Part shown: one piece after another, positions 40,253-46,600 of the stretch
How positions within the stretch are numbered: position 1 is the first letter of the stretch
Layout: each line of letters starts with the position of its first letter
Source of the DNA: Leptothrix discophora
GTDB taxonomy: Bacteria; Pseudomonadota; Gammaproteobacteria; Burkholderiales; Burkholderiaceae_C
NCBI RefSeq assembly: GCF_030705305.1
Contig: NZ_JAUZEE010000003.1
Location: 124,001-188,000, forward strand
Direction of reading: 5' to 3'
DNA: 64,000 nucleotides
Position numbers and translations under genes: made by a program
The notes under the pieces: model-generated
The model's database searches: none
What the model was told of the DNA's origin: nothing
What the model saw: the letters and a program-made list of their open reading frames with translations, nothing else

Positions 40253-41995
40253 ATGACCACCGAGACCCTCCAGCGGCTGCCGCTGAGCCTGCTGATCGAC
40301 AGCCCGAGCAACCCACGCCGAAGCTACCCGGACCTGCAGGAGCTGGCCGACAACATCCAGGCCAACGGGCTGCTGCAGCCCATCGTCGTGCGCGAGGTGC
40401 GACACAGCACCGGCCACGAGATCGTCTTCGGCCACTGCCGCGTCCGCGCCGCCCGGCTGGCCGGCCTGGACGAGATCGACTGCCTGGTGCGCGAGATGAG
40501 CGACGACGAGGTCGCCATCGCGCAGCTGTCGGAGAACGCGGCCCGCGCCGACGTCCACCCCATCGAGGAAGCCGATGCGCTGGCCCGCCTCATGGCCGAT
40601 CACGGGCTGACGATCGAGGCGCTGATGCGGCGAACGGGCAAGAGCCGGACGGCCATCTACAACCGGCTCAAGCTGGCCACGCTGACGCCGGAGGCGCGCG
40701 ATGCGTGCCAGGTCCACGGCATCGGCGCGGAGATCGCGACGCTGATCTCGCGGGTGCCGGCCGCGCTGCAGATGCGCGCGGTGTCGCGGGTGGTCATGCC
40801 GCAGACTTGGCCCGGCCCTGGCCAACCGGTGGCGATGCCGCATCGCCAGGCGAAGGAGGCATTGAAGTCCGGGTTCACGCGCGCCCTGTCGGAAGCCGAT
40901 TTCGACCCGGCCGAGCACTACGTGAACTGCGACGGCCCCTGCACCAACTGCCCACGGAACAGCACCGTCGAGCCAGCCCTCGCCGAGCTGGGTGCAGACG
41001 TCTGCACCGACATCGCCTGCCACGAAGCCCGCACCCGTGCGGCCATGGCCGAGCGCATCGAGCAGGCACGCAGCGAGGGTCGGGTGATCGACACCCTGGA
41101 CGACCACACCGACCTCTGCGATTTCGTCCGGTACGACAGCGGCCGGTCGGTCCACGTCCAAGACCTGGTCGACGAGGCCCGCAGTCGCGGCGAGACGCTG
41201 ACCATCTACCTCCTGCTGTCGGAAGACGGTACCGATCCCGATGAGTGCATCCGCGACAACGACCTGGAGCGCCTGAAGGCCGCGCGCTGGCCCGAGATCT
41301 ACGGCACCGCCAAGCCCGACGATGACGACGACACCGACGCGGCCGGCGCCGACGCCACAGTCGATGCCGACGACGACGAGGAGGACACCGACCTGTCGCG
41401 CACGCCGATCCAAGCCGCACTCATCGCGCACTGGGCTCGCGTGCAGGGCGCCATCATCGCCAAGGTCCGCTCGACGCCCCGCACGCCCGATGACCTGCGG
41501 CTGATGCTGCGCCGCGAGGTCGAACTGGTGGGCAACCTGGGGAAGGCCGCCGATGAGCTGGGCCTGTCCGATCGCATCGCCGATCTGGACGACGATGCCG
41601 ACACGACCAACACCTACGTGCAGCTGATCGACGAGATGAGCGCGGATGACCTTGCGGCCGCGCTGGTGATCATCGCCGTGGAGGACCTGCCGGTCTCCCA
41701 CACCCCGTGCGATCTCCGCCTGGCCCAGGCCCAGGCACTGGCCGAGCGCTACGGCGTCGACCCGCTGGCCATCGCCGCGCAGGTCGAGCAGGACCAGCAG
41801 GCCCAGGCCACGAAAGCCCACCCGGTCAAGTACCGTCACCCCACCACCGGCGAGACCTGGTCGGGCCGTGGCCTGAAACCCCGCTGGCTGGTGCAGGCGC
41901 TGGACGAGGGCATGACGCTGGATGAGTGCGAGGTGCGGCTGGTCGACGACCGGACCATCGACATGTTCGGCGCGGCCACTGGGAGCGCAGCATGA
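40253..41995 (+). CDS. ParB-like protein with C-terminal H-NS-type DNA-binding domain
   Basis: 580 residues. Residues 5-110 are a ParB/sulfiredoxin N-terminal domain (SPSNPRRSYPDLQELADNIQ, EIVFGHCRVRAARLAG as the GxRR-like box). A ParB-type HTH follows (HGLTIEALMRRTGKSRTAIY). A Cys-rich patch NCDGPCTNCPRNS..CTDIACHEA (about 225-262) may bind metal, then an Asp-rich linker (about 354-385). Residues 525-557, YRHPTTGETWSGRGLKPRWL, are the H-NS C-terminal minor-groove motif. Such a fusion could bind specific sites by HTH and coat DNA by the H-NS tail. No ParA partner is present. A perfect GTGCAGACGTCTGCAC lies inside the gene. Confidence 0.85.
   Translation: MTTETLQRLPLSLLIDSPSNPRRSYPDLQELADNIQANGLLQPIVVREVRHSTGHEIVFGHCRVRAARLAGLDEIDCLVREMSDDEVAIAQLSENAARADVHPIEEADALARLMADHGLTIEALMRRTGKSRTAIYNRLKLATLTPEARDACQVHGIGAEIATLISRVPAALQMRAVSRVVMPQTWPGPGQPVAMPHRQAKEALKSGFTRALSEADFDPAEHYVNCDGPCTNCPRNSTVEPALAELGADVCTDIACHEARTRAAMAERIEQARSEGRVIDTLDDHTDLCDFVRYDSGRSVHVQDLVDEARSRGETLTIYLLLSEDGTDPDECIRDNDLERLKAARWPEIYGTAKPDDDDDTDAAGADATVDADDDEEDTDLSRTPIQAALIAHWARVQGAIIAKVRSTPRTPDDLRLMLRREVELVGNLGKAADELGLSDRIADLDDDADTTNTYVQLIDEMSADDLAAALVIIAVEDLPVSHTPCDLRLAQAQALAERYGVDPLAIAAQVEQDQQAQATKAHPVKYRHPTTGETWSGRGLKPRWLVQALDEGMTLDECEVRLVDDRTIDMFGAATGSAA
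40992..41007. repeat. Second perfect copy of the 16-bp palindrome, inside the ParB-like gene
   Basis: GTGCAGACGTCTGCAC, encoding part of GADVCTD in the Cys-rich patch. ParB proteins often have sites near or in their own operon, which makes this copy notable. Confidence 0.9.
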
Positions 41996-42177
41996 ACGCC
42001 GCCACGGTCTACCTCTACCTGTGGACGATCGTGGCGGTCGGCGGCATCCGTACCGAGTACGAATGGGTGCCGGCTGGCTCATTCCTCACGGGAGGAGCCT
42101 GTCACCGCGCCGCCGCGAACCTCAACACGCCGGCAGCGCGTCACCGCTGCATCGACATCACGGGGAGCGTGCGATGA
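41992..42177 (+). CDS. Small exported or membrane early protein, 61 aa
   Basis: 61 residues: MNAATVYLYLWTIVAVGGIR has a single hydrophobic stretch, and the rest contains two cysteines (GGACHRAAANL, HRCIDITG). The ATG overlaps the ParB-like stop (ATGA). Possibly a small inner-membrane or disulfide-bonded periplasmic peptide. No family. Confidence 0.55.
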   Translation: MNAATVYLYLWTIVAVGGIRTEYEWVPAGSFLTGGACHRAAANLNTPAARHRCIDITGSVR

Positions 42178-42310
42178 GCGCCGACACCCGCCGCGTCGAC
42201 AAGTACCCGATCCCGTCGTTCAGAGAGTGGATCAGCGTGGTGATGCCGGAACTTGCCCAATCCGCGGTGCCAGCCTTCGAGGCGGTGCTTGGGGCGCCCG
42301 CGCTTGTGAT
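42174..42310 (+). pseudogene. Early gene truncated by the toxin-antitoxin/antirepressor insertion
   Basis: ATG 42174 overlaps the previous stop (ATGA) and has GGGAG upstream. It reads MSADTRRVDKYPIPSFREWI and SVVMPELAQSAVPAFEAVLG, then passes at about 42305 into the antisense of the antitoxin gene and stays open only by chance. The natural C-terminus is missing, as expected if the 42305-43990 cassette landed in this gene. Confidence 0.5.
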
Positions 42311-42613
42311 TCACGGCGCCTGCTTCTCCAGTGCCTGCGCGGCGCGCGTCTGCCAGCCCTTGCCGCTGGCGCGCCAGCGGGCCAGCGCTTCGGGGTCCAT
42401 GCGCAGCGTCACCGGCTGCTTGGTCACCGCCGCCTTGCTGCCGGCTGGCCGCCCCGGCCGCCGCGCCGCGATCTGCTCGGGCGTGTGCACCCGACCGGCC
42501 ACGCCGGCCTGCGCCTCGGCCAGCGCCTCGCGCAGCCCCGGCAGCGCCTGTCCGGCGTCTGCCTCGATGGCTGCGGCCACCTTGTCCAGATCCATGTTCT
42601 TCAGCGTCTTCAT
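42311..42613 (-). CDS. BrnA-like antitoxin of the RelE/ParE-type module
   Basis: 100 residues. The C-terminal PVTLRMDPEALARWRASGKG then WQTRAAQALEKQ is the ribbon-helix-helix type found in the brnA at 27534 (same GKGWQTR). The N-terminus MKTLKNMDLDKVAAAIEADA is the toxin-binding side. ATG 42611-42613 lies 4 nt after the toxin stop, so toxin comes first as in brnTA. Its role is to neutralise the toxin and repress the shared promoter. Confidence 0.82.
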   Translation of the reverse strand: MKTLKNMDLDKVAAAIEADAGQALPGLREALAEAQAGVAGRVHTPEQIAARRPGRPAGSKAAVTKQPVTLRMDPEALARWRASGKGWQTRAAQALEKQAP

Positions 42614-42617
42614 GCTC

Positions 42618-42920
42618 TCAGCTCCGCTTGATGCTCTTGGGCGACACGTTCTCCCGCTCGGCCTTGGCGTAGACCATGACCAGCAGCACCACCTCGTCGC
42701 CCACCAGGTGGAAGTAGATGACCCGCGCCCCACCGCGCTTGCCCATGCCGGGGCGCGCCCAGCGCACCTTGCGCGCGCCTTCCGCACCCGGGATCACGTC
42801 GCCAGCATCCGGGCTTTCGGCGATGAAGTCGATGAAGTCGATGAACGCCTCACGCTCGCCGGCAGACCACAACTCGGCGGCCTGCTTCTGGAACGTCGGG
42901 GTCTCGATCACGGTGCGCAT
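42618..42920 (-). CDS. RelE/ParE superfamily toxin
   Basis: 100 residues: TPTFQKQAAELWSAGEREAF, then AGDVIPGAEGARKVRWARPG, GKRGGARVIYFHLVGDEVVL and YAKAERENVS. This is the HigB/RelE-type pattern with the basic GARKVRW and RVIYF strands, typical of mRNA interferases. It is unrelated in sequence to BrnT although the antitoxin is BrnA-like. Start at ATG 42918-42920 with a promoter giving a leaderless transcript. Confidence 0.88.
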   Translation of the reverse strand: MRTVIETPTFQKQAAELWSAGEREAFIDFIDFIAESPDAGDVIPGAEGARKVRWARPGMGKRGGARVIYFHLVGDEVVLLVMVYAKAERENVSPKSIKRS

Positions 42921-42926
42921 GATTTA

Positions 42927-42955
42927 AATGTACATCGAAATAAATCGTGTTGCAA
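42927..42955 (-). promoter_or_regulatory. Promoter of the RelE-type module
   Basis: On the minus strand TTGCAA (42950-42955), 17-bp spacer, TACATT (42927-42932), then 6 nt and ATG. An 8-bp palindrome ATGTACAT overlaps the -10 and may be the antitoxin operator. Divergent from leader copy C. Confidence 0.7.
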
Positions 42956-42970
42956 GGATACTCGCGCCTC

Positions 42971-43170
42971 TGTGCTAGATTCTTCCCGTCCCTGCCATGC
43001 AGGGATCGGGATTGGTCTCCCGTCGAATCGCGCGGCTGTAGCCGCACCCCGCAAGGTTTGCGGCTCTTCACTTTCTGGCGCCAGTTTCTATGGCGGCCCA
43101 GACGTGGGGGCGCAAGCCCGCCGGTTCGCTCGCGCGGTTCCCGGTAGACCAACCCGTCTGGGCTGCCGCC
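42971..43170 (+). ncRNA. Structured leader element, copy C, upstream of KilA-N antirepressor
   Basis: Plus-strand copy. Opening TGTGCTAGATT, hairpin 1 (CCCTGC-CAT-GCAGGG then ATCGGGAT), a hairpin AGCCGCA/TGCGGCT in terminator position (T-run interrupted by C), then the multibranch domain closed by GGCGGCCCAGACG with CGTCTGGGCTGCCGCC. Inner hairpin GGGC-GCAA-GCCC precedes GCCGGTT. It ends 53 nt before the antirepressor ATG, exactly the distance seen for copy B. Base changes relative to copy B preserve every stem. Confidence 0.72.
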
Positions 43171-43223
43171 CCGATTGGTCTCGTGACGGCAGTTTTCAAA
43201 CTGAACCGTCTGCGAGTCCATTC

Positions 43224-43994
43224 ATGGCAATTACATCTGCCGCCCTGTCCTTGGGCGATGCCGAAGTCCGTCAACTCGACGGGCTTTTCTCCCTCAACGA
43301 CTTGCACGCCGCTGCTGGCAACCTCCCGAAGGATCGCCCGCAGCAGTTCCTGCGCCGCGAAGAAACCAAGGCGCTGATCGTCGAGCTGGACAACCAGTGC
43401 GCGGATTCGCGCACTGCTCTTCGCGTGGTCAACGGCGGCACAGCCCCCGGCACCTACGCCTGTCGCGAACTGGTCATCGCCTACGCGGCCTGGATCAGCG
43501 CGGCGTTCCACCTGAAGGTGATCCGGGTGTTCCTGGCGCAGCCGGGGGCGACTGTGGCTGCGCCGGCGGCTGCACCTGAGCCGCTGCGCCGCCGATGGCT
43601 GACCGAACAGCACGGCAACGATGCGCCCGTCACCGTCAGCTTGGGCGAGGACGTACACCTGGGCACCTGGATCGACCTCGCCGGCGAGCTGATGCGCGCG
43701 CACGGAAGGCCCGTCGTTGGAATGCCATCCCACGCCGACGCCCTGGCCCTGGCCAGCGCGGCTGCGCAGCCTGTAGCGCTGACCGTGCAGCAACTGCCCA
43801 AGGGGCGCGGCGAGGATATCGCCCGCGCCATCCACGCCGACAGCAGCCTCAGCGTGGCCGACCTGCACCGCATCGCCGAGATGGCCAGCACCCAGCTCTG
43901 GGTGCGCACACGAGGTTTGGTCCGGGCCCAGGGTCAGGACCCAGACCGAGCATTGTTTGCAGCCCATGGATGCACCCGAGGAGCAGCATCATGA
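43224..43994 (+). CDS. KilA-N domain antirepressor with shared C-terminal domain
   Basis: 256 residues. Residues 10-105 are a KilA-N domain: FSLNDLHAAAGNLPKDRPQQ, FLRREETKALI, GTYACRELVIAYAAWISAAF. From LRRRWLTEQHGNDAPVTVSL to WVRTRGLVRAQGQDPDRA the sequence is highly similar to the C-terminus of the P22_AR_N protein at 26177. KilA-N domains bind DNA; the shared part is probably the repressor-binding or multimerisation module. Stop overlaps the next ATG (ATGA). Confidence 0.85.
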   Translation: MAITSAALSLGDAEVRQLDGLFSLNDLHAAAGNLPKDRPQQFLRREETKALIVELDNQCADSRTALRVVNGGTAPGTYACRELVIAYAAWISAAFHLKVIRVFLAQPGATVAAPAAAPEPLRRRWLTEQHGNDAPVTVSLGEDVHLGTWIDLAGELMRAHGRPVVGMPSHADALALASAAAQPVALTVQQLPKGRGEDIARAIHADSSLSVADLHRIAEMASTQLWVRTRGLVRAQGQDPDRALFAAHGCTRGAAS

Positions 43995-44428
43995 CCCGCA
44001 AGCACTGCCCTCGCCGCCCGATCCAGCCCCTGCCGCCTCGCGGCCTGCGCCCCAAGCTCGATGCCGACCAGCTGGTCGACCTCGGCCTGGTCCACGCCTG
44101 CAATCTGGACGACCTGGTCGTCGGCCGCGCGACCGAGACGACGCTGCAGGACTGGGTCGCATGCGCCCTGACCTGGTCACGCGCGGCCGACCTGCTGGGT
44201 GCCGGCGTGGCCGAGATGACCGAGCAGCTGATGCTGACCACCGCCGTCCTCGACCGCTACCGCCACACCGGCCGCATCGAGCTGACCAGCGCCGAGTACG
44301 CGACGGCCCGCGCCGGGCTGCAGGTGATGGACGAGCTGGCTCGCCTGGTCGACCGGGCGACTGCGGTGGAGGCGGCAAGGTGGAGTGAGGGGCGGATGCG
44401 GCTGATGTCGGCGGGAGCCAGGCCATGA
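43991..44428 (+). CDS. Hypothetical phage protein, 145 aa
   Basis: 145 residues: a basic Pro-rich start (MTRKHCPRRPIQPLPPRGLR), then helical LVHACNLDDLVVGRATETTL and LTSAEYATARAGLQVMDELA. It overlaps the antirepressor stop and the next start by 4 bp each. No family is recognised; it may be a regulator of the integration module. Confidence 0.65.
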   Translation: MTRKHCPRRPIQPLPPRGLRPKLDADQLVDLGLVHACNLDDLVVGRATETTLQDWVACALTWSRAADLLGAGVAEMTEQLMLTTAVLDRYRHTGRIELTSAEYATARAGLQVMDELARLVDRATAVEAARWSEGRMRLMSAGARP

Positions 44429-44649
44429 CCACGCCGCCGCTGATCCTCACGCCCGACGAGCTGCACCAGCTGACCGGCTACCGCCGCGCGACCGACCAGC
44501 TGCGCGAGCTGCACCAGCGTGGCTTCCTCCGCGCCCGCATCAGCCGGGCCGGCCCGGTCGTGCTGGAGCGCGAGCACTACCTGGCGGTGTGTCGTGGCGC
44601 CCAGCCTGACCCCGCCCGGCCGCAGCTGCGGCTGCCGAAGGCCCGCTGA
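44425..44649 (+). CDS. DUF4224 protein next to integrase (excisionase candidate)
   Basis: 74 residues: LTPDELHQLTGYRRATDQLR, ELHQRGFLRARISRAGPVVL and EREHYLAVC, the DUF4224 pattern, a small winged-helix-like module. It is convergent with the integrase, ending at the integrase stop (44649/44650). Such proteins frequently neighbour integrases and could serve as the directionality factor; unproven. Confidence 0.8.
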   Translation: MTTPPLILTPDELHQLTGYRRATDQLRELHQRGFLRARISRAGPVVLEREHYLAVCRGAQPDPARPQLRLPKAR

Positions 44650-45699
44650 TCAGCGTGTGGCCTGGACCACGTCCGCAGACCGGGCGCGCACGTAGGCGGC
44701 CGTCTGCTTCTCGGTCGAGTGCTGGCCCATCTTGCGGGCCTCGCGCATCCCGCGACGGCGCTCGGTGTCGGTCAGCGCCTTCGCCTTGAGGTCGTGGATG
44801 TGGGCGTCGCGGACGCCGGACCGCTCCAGCGCCCGCTGCCACGCCGTCTTGACGCCGTCGTAGCGGGCCGGTGACCCGTCCTGGGTCACGACCAGCGCAC
44901 GGTGCAGCAGCTCGCGCCCGACCGAGGCGCGGACGGCCAACAGGCGGTCGAACGCCGCCCGCAGACGCGGCGAAATCTCGATCGAGACCGCCGAGCCCGT
45001 CGAGTGCGCCACCTTCGATCGACGAAACGTCACGACCTTCGCGCCGACCTCGACGTCGCCGACCTCCAGGCCCAGCACGTCGCCGATCGGCTGGCCGGTC
45101 AGGTACAGCACGTCGATCAGGGCGCAGAGCATTGGCCCGGACCGGGTCAGCGCCCCGTCCTTGCCCCGCATCGCGCCGACCTTGATCCGCCGGATCTCGG
45201 AGTCGCTCAGGTAGCGGGTCCGCGCCGGCGTCGCCATCGTGCGCACGGCCAGCACCGGATTGCTGCCCGGAGGCCGCCAGCCCTGCAGCTCGGCGTAGCG
45301 CATCAGCTCACGGAGCTGGGCCCGATGGGCGTTGTGGTTGCGAGGCTGGCGCCGCAGCGGCGCGAGGTAGGCGGCGACGTCTGCCGGCGTCACCTGCCCG
45401 GCCCGGAACTCCACGAACGCCGCCCGGATCGCCACATTGAGCCGCTGCGCGTCCTTCCGGGTCTTGAGGGCATAGCGCGCCAGCTCCGCGCCCTCCCACA
45501 GCTTCACGAGCTGGACCACGCTGTCCGCATGGTCCGCCGGCACGTCCAGCAGCGCAGCCAGGGCACGGTGCAGCGCCGGCAGGCCCTCATCGACCCGTGT
45601 CAGCGGATGCCAGACCTTCCGGGCACCGGACCGCCTGATCTTGAAGTACCGCCCCGACGAGACAAACACGCCCGGAACCGGGCCTCGAACCTGTGCCAT
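44650..45699 (-). CDS. Tyrosine-family phage integrase with altered catalytic residues
   Basis: 349 residues from ATG 45697-45699. N-terminal arm and core-binding domain (YALKTRKDAQRLNVAIRAAF, RQPRNHNAHRAQLRELMRYA) are followed by the catalytic domain. Box I reads LYLTGQPIGDVLGLEV, with Pro where the catalytic Arg is expected (usually TGxRxxE/D). The HxxR motif is HDLKAKALTD, with Lys for Arg. GQHSTEKQTAAYVR keeps His and the Tyr nucleophile. Two active-site changes suggest reduced or lost activity. The gene starts 125 bp from the tRNA attachment core. Confidence 0.85.
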   Translation of the reverse strand: MAQVRGPVPGVFVSSGRYFKIRRSGARKVWHPLTRVDEGLPALHRALAALLDVPADHADSVVQLVKLWEGAELARYALKTRKDAQRLNVAIRAAFVEFRAGQVTPADVAAYLAPLRRQPRNHNAHRAQLRELMRYAELQGWRPPGSNPVLAVRTMATPARTRYLSDSEIRRIKVGAMRGKDGALTRSGPMLCALIDVLYLTGQPIGDVLGLEVGDVEVGAKVVTFRRSKVAHSTGSAVSIEISPRLRAAFDRLLAVRASVGRELLHRALVVTQDGSPARYDGVKTAWQRALERSGVRDAHIHDLKAKALTDTERRRGMREARKMGQHSTEKQTAAYVRARSADVVQATR

Positions 45700-45821
45700 C
45701 CCGCGATCGTGCCGAGGTGTCGCGACGACCGAAATGACATGTTGCAGTAGGCCACCGGGTAGGCGCGTGGGTAGGCAATCCACACATTCCACGACCCAAA
45801 TCAGCCTAAGTGCTTGATTTT

Positions 45822-45870
45822 ATTGGCCTGCCCGGAGGGACTCGAACCCCCGACCTGCTGCTTAGAAGGC
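45822..45870. repeat. attR: 49-bp direct repeat within tRNA-Arg
   Basis: Identical to 6143-6191. It covers the anticodon arm to CCA end of the tRNA gene and 2 bp beyond. Integration here leaves the tRNA intact because the phage supplies the same 3' half. Confidence 0.95.
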
Positions 45871-45900
45871 AGCTGCTCTATCCAGTTGAGCTACGGGCAG
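45824..45900 (-). tRNA. tRNA-Arg, anticodon TCT
   Basis: The 77 bases fold as a cloverleaf with encoded CCA: acceptor CTGCCCG/CGGGCAG, D-stem GCTC/GAGC, anticodon stem GCTGC/GCAGC with loop CTTCTAA (anticodon TCT, reading AGA), T-arm GGGGG-TTCGAGT-CCCTC. AGA is a rare codon in such a GC-rich genome. It is the attachment site of the prophage. Confidence 0.93.
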
Positions 45901-45990
45901 TGTGGCTGGCAGGCCAGCCCGATCGGCTGGCCGGCAGCGCCTGGGAAGGCGTGTGGCGGCTGGATCGGACAAGCGAAAAATTATGGCATG

Positions 45991-46030
45991 CGGTCCGGAC
46001 CGGTCCGGACCGGTCCGGACCGGCCCGGAG
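45991..46030. repeat. 10-bp tandem repeat after the tRNA
   Basis: CGGTCCGGAC three times plus a degenerate fourth unit. Each unit is nearly palindromic (GTCCGGAC), so the array can form alternative hairpins. It lies about 90 bp upstream of the tRNA 5' end, outside the prophage. Confidence 0.92.
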
Positions 46031-46055
46031 GTGCGCCGGTGCTCGCCCCGGAAGC

Positions 46056-46100
46056 GCCGGAAGGCCGGAAGGCCGGAAGGCCGGAAGGCCGGAAGGCCGG
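46056..46100. repeat. 8-bp tandem repeat after the tRNA
   Basis: GCCGGAAG five times and a partial sixth unit. It follows the 10-bp array by 25 bp. No coding frame uses it convincingly. Confidence 0.92.
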
Positions 46101-46600
46101 GAAATGGCATTAGCTCGCCTTAATGCTGCCTCATGAATGTCTCAGGTGATCTGCGACTTCTGAAAATGAGTTGTATCAACTCGACGCAGGAAATGAAGAA
46201 GTCCTCACCCAGATGAGGGGTCGCCCCAAGCCAGTGATGGGCCAAATCCACCACCTTGTGTGGAGCAAATGCCCAAACAGCAGGGTGTCTTTCCCACTGT
46301 TTGACCGATCGCTGGCCTCCGCACCGTCTGGCGTCAACACGGGGCAACACGTCGAACACGAGCAATTCTTCACAAGGATGCATCTGTTTGTTTTGTTATG
46401 TCTTGTTCAGGAAAAGTGGCTTAAGTCTTGCGGTATTCCTGGCGATGTCAGACCTCCGCTGCGCCCGCAGCCACCCCGATCCAGGGTGCCGGGGCCAACC
46501 CCGGGACGGTGCGAAGTGAAGGCCTTGACAGCAGTTTCGACAGGAGAGAGACGCCAGGTTTCGCGGCCAGGCGTTCCACCGCAACCAACCCTCACGGGGG
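46101..46600. other. 500-bp region without a convincing gene
   Basis: Lower GC than the surroundings, especially 46380-46440. Open frames on both strands here are short, have atypical composition and no Shine-Dalgarno. It probably holds the promoter of the exported protein at 46601; TTGACA at about 46527-46532 is a -35 candidate without a clear -10. Confidence 0.5.

Larger units (their letters stand above)
6143..45870. mobile_element. Lambdoid siphovirus prophage, about 39.7 kb, in tRNA-Arg
   Basis: The element is bounded by the 49-bp repeats and has a tyrosine integrase next to the intact tRNA end. It contains regulatory, replication, packaging, head, tail and lysis modules in lambdoid order. 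The head combines a lambda-type TerL (gpA), gpW, portal (gpB) and FII-like connector with an HK97-type protease-capsid fusion. The tail has a tube protein, a G/GT-type chaperone, a 1653-residue tape measure and a collar fibre, indicating a long non-contractile tail. I see no transposase inside it and no obvious disruption in structural genes. Cargo includes three toxin-antitoxin modules, two antirepressors, a HipA-like/DUF3037 pair and an immunity protein. Confidence 0.95.

Noticed and set aside
43090-43377. Short plus-strand frame (MAAQTWGRKPAG start) across leader copy C
   Set aside because: It covers the structured element and runs into the antirepressor gene out of frame; such frames over antirepressor leaders are commonly over-annotated as ash-type proteins.
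46120-46383. Minus-strand 87-codon frame after the tRNA
   Set aside because: No ribosome binding site and no resemblance to a known family; the region looks non-coding or decayed.
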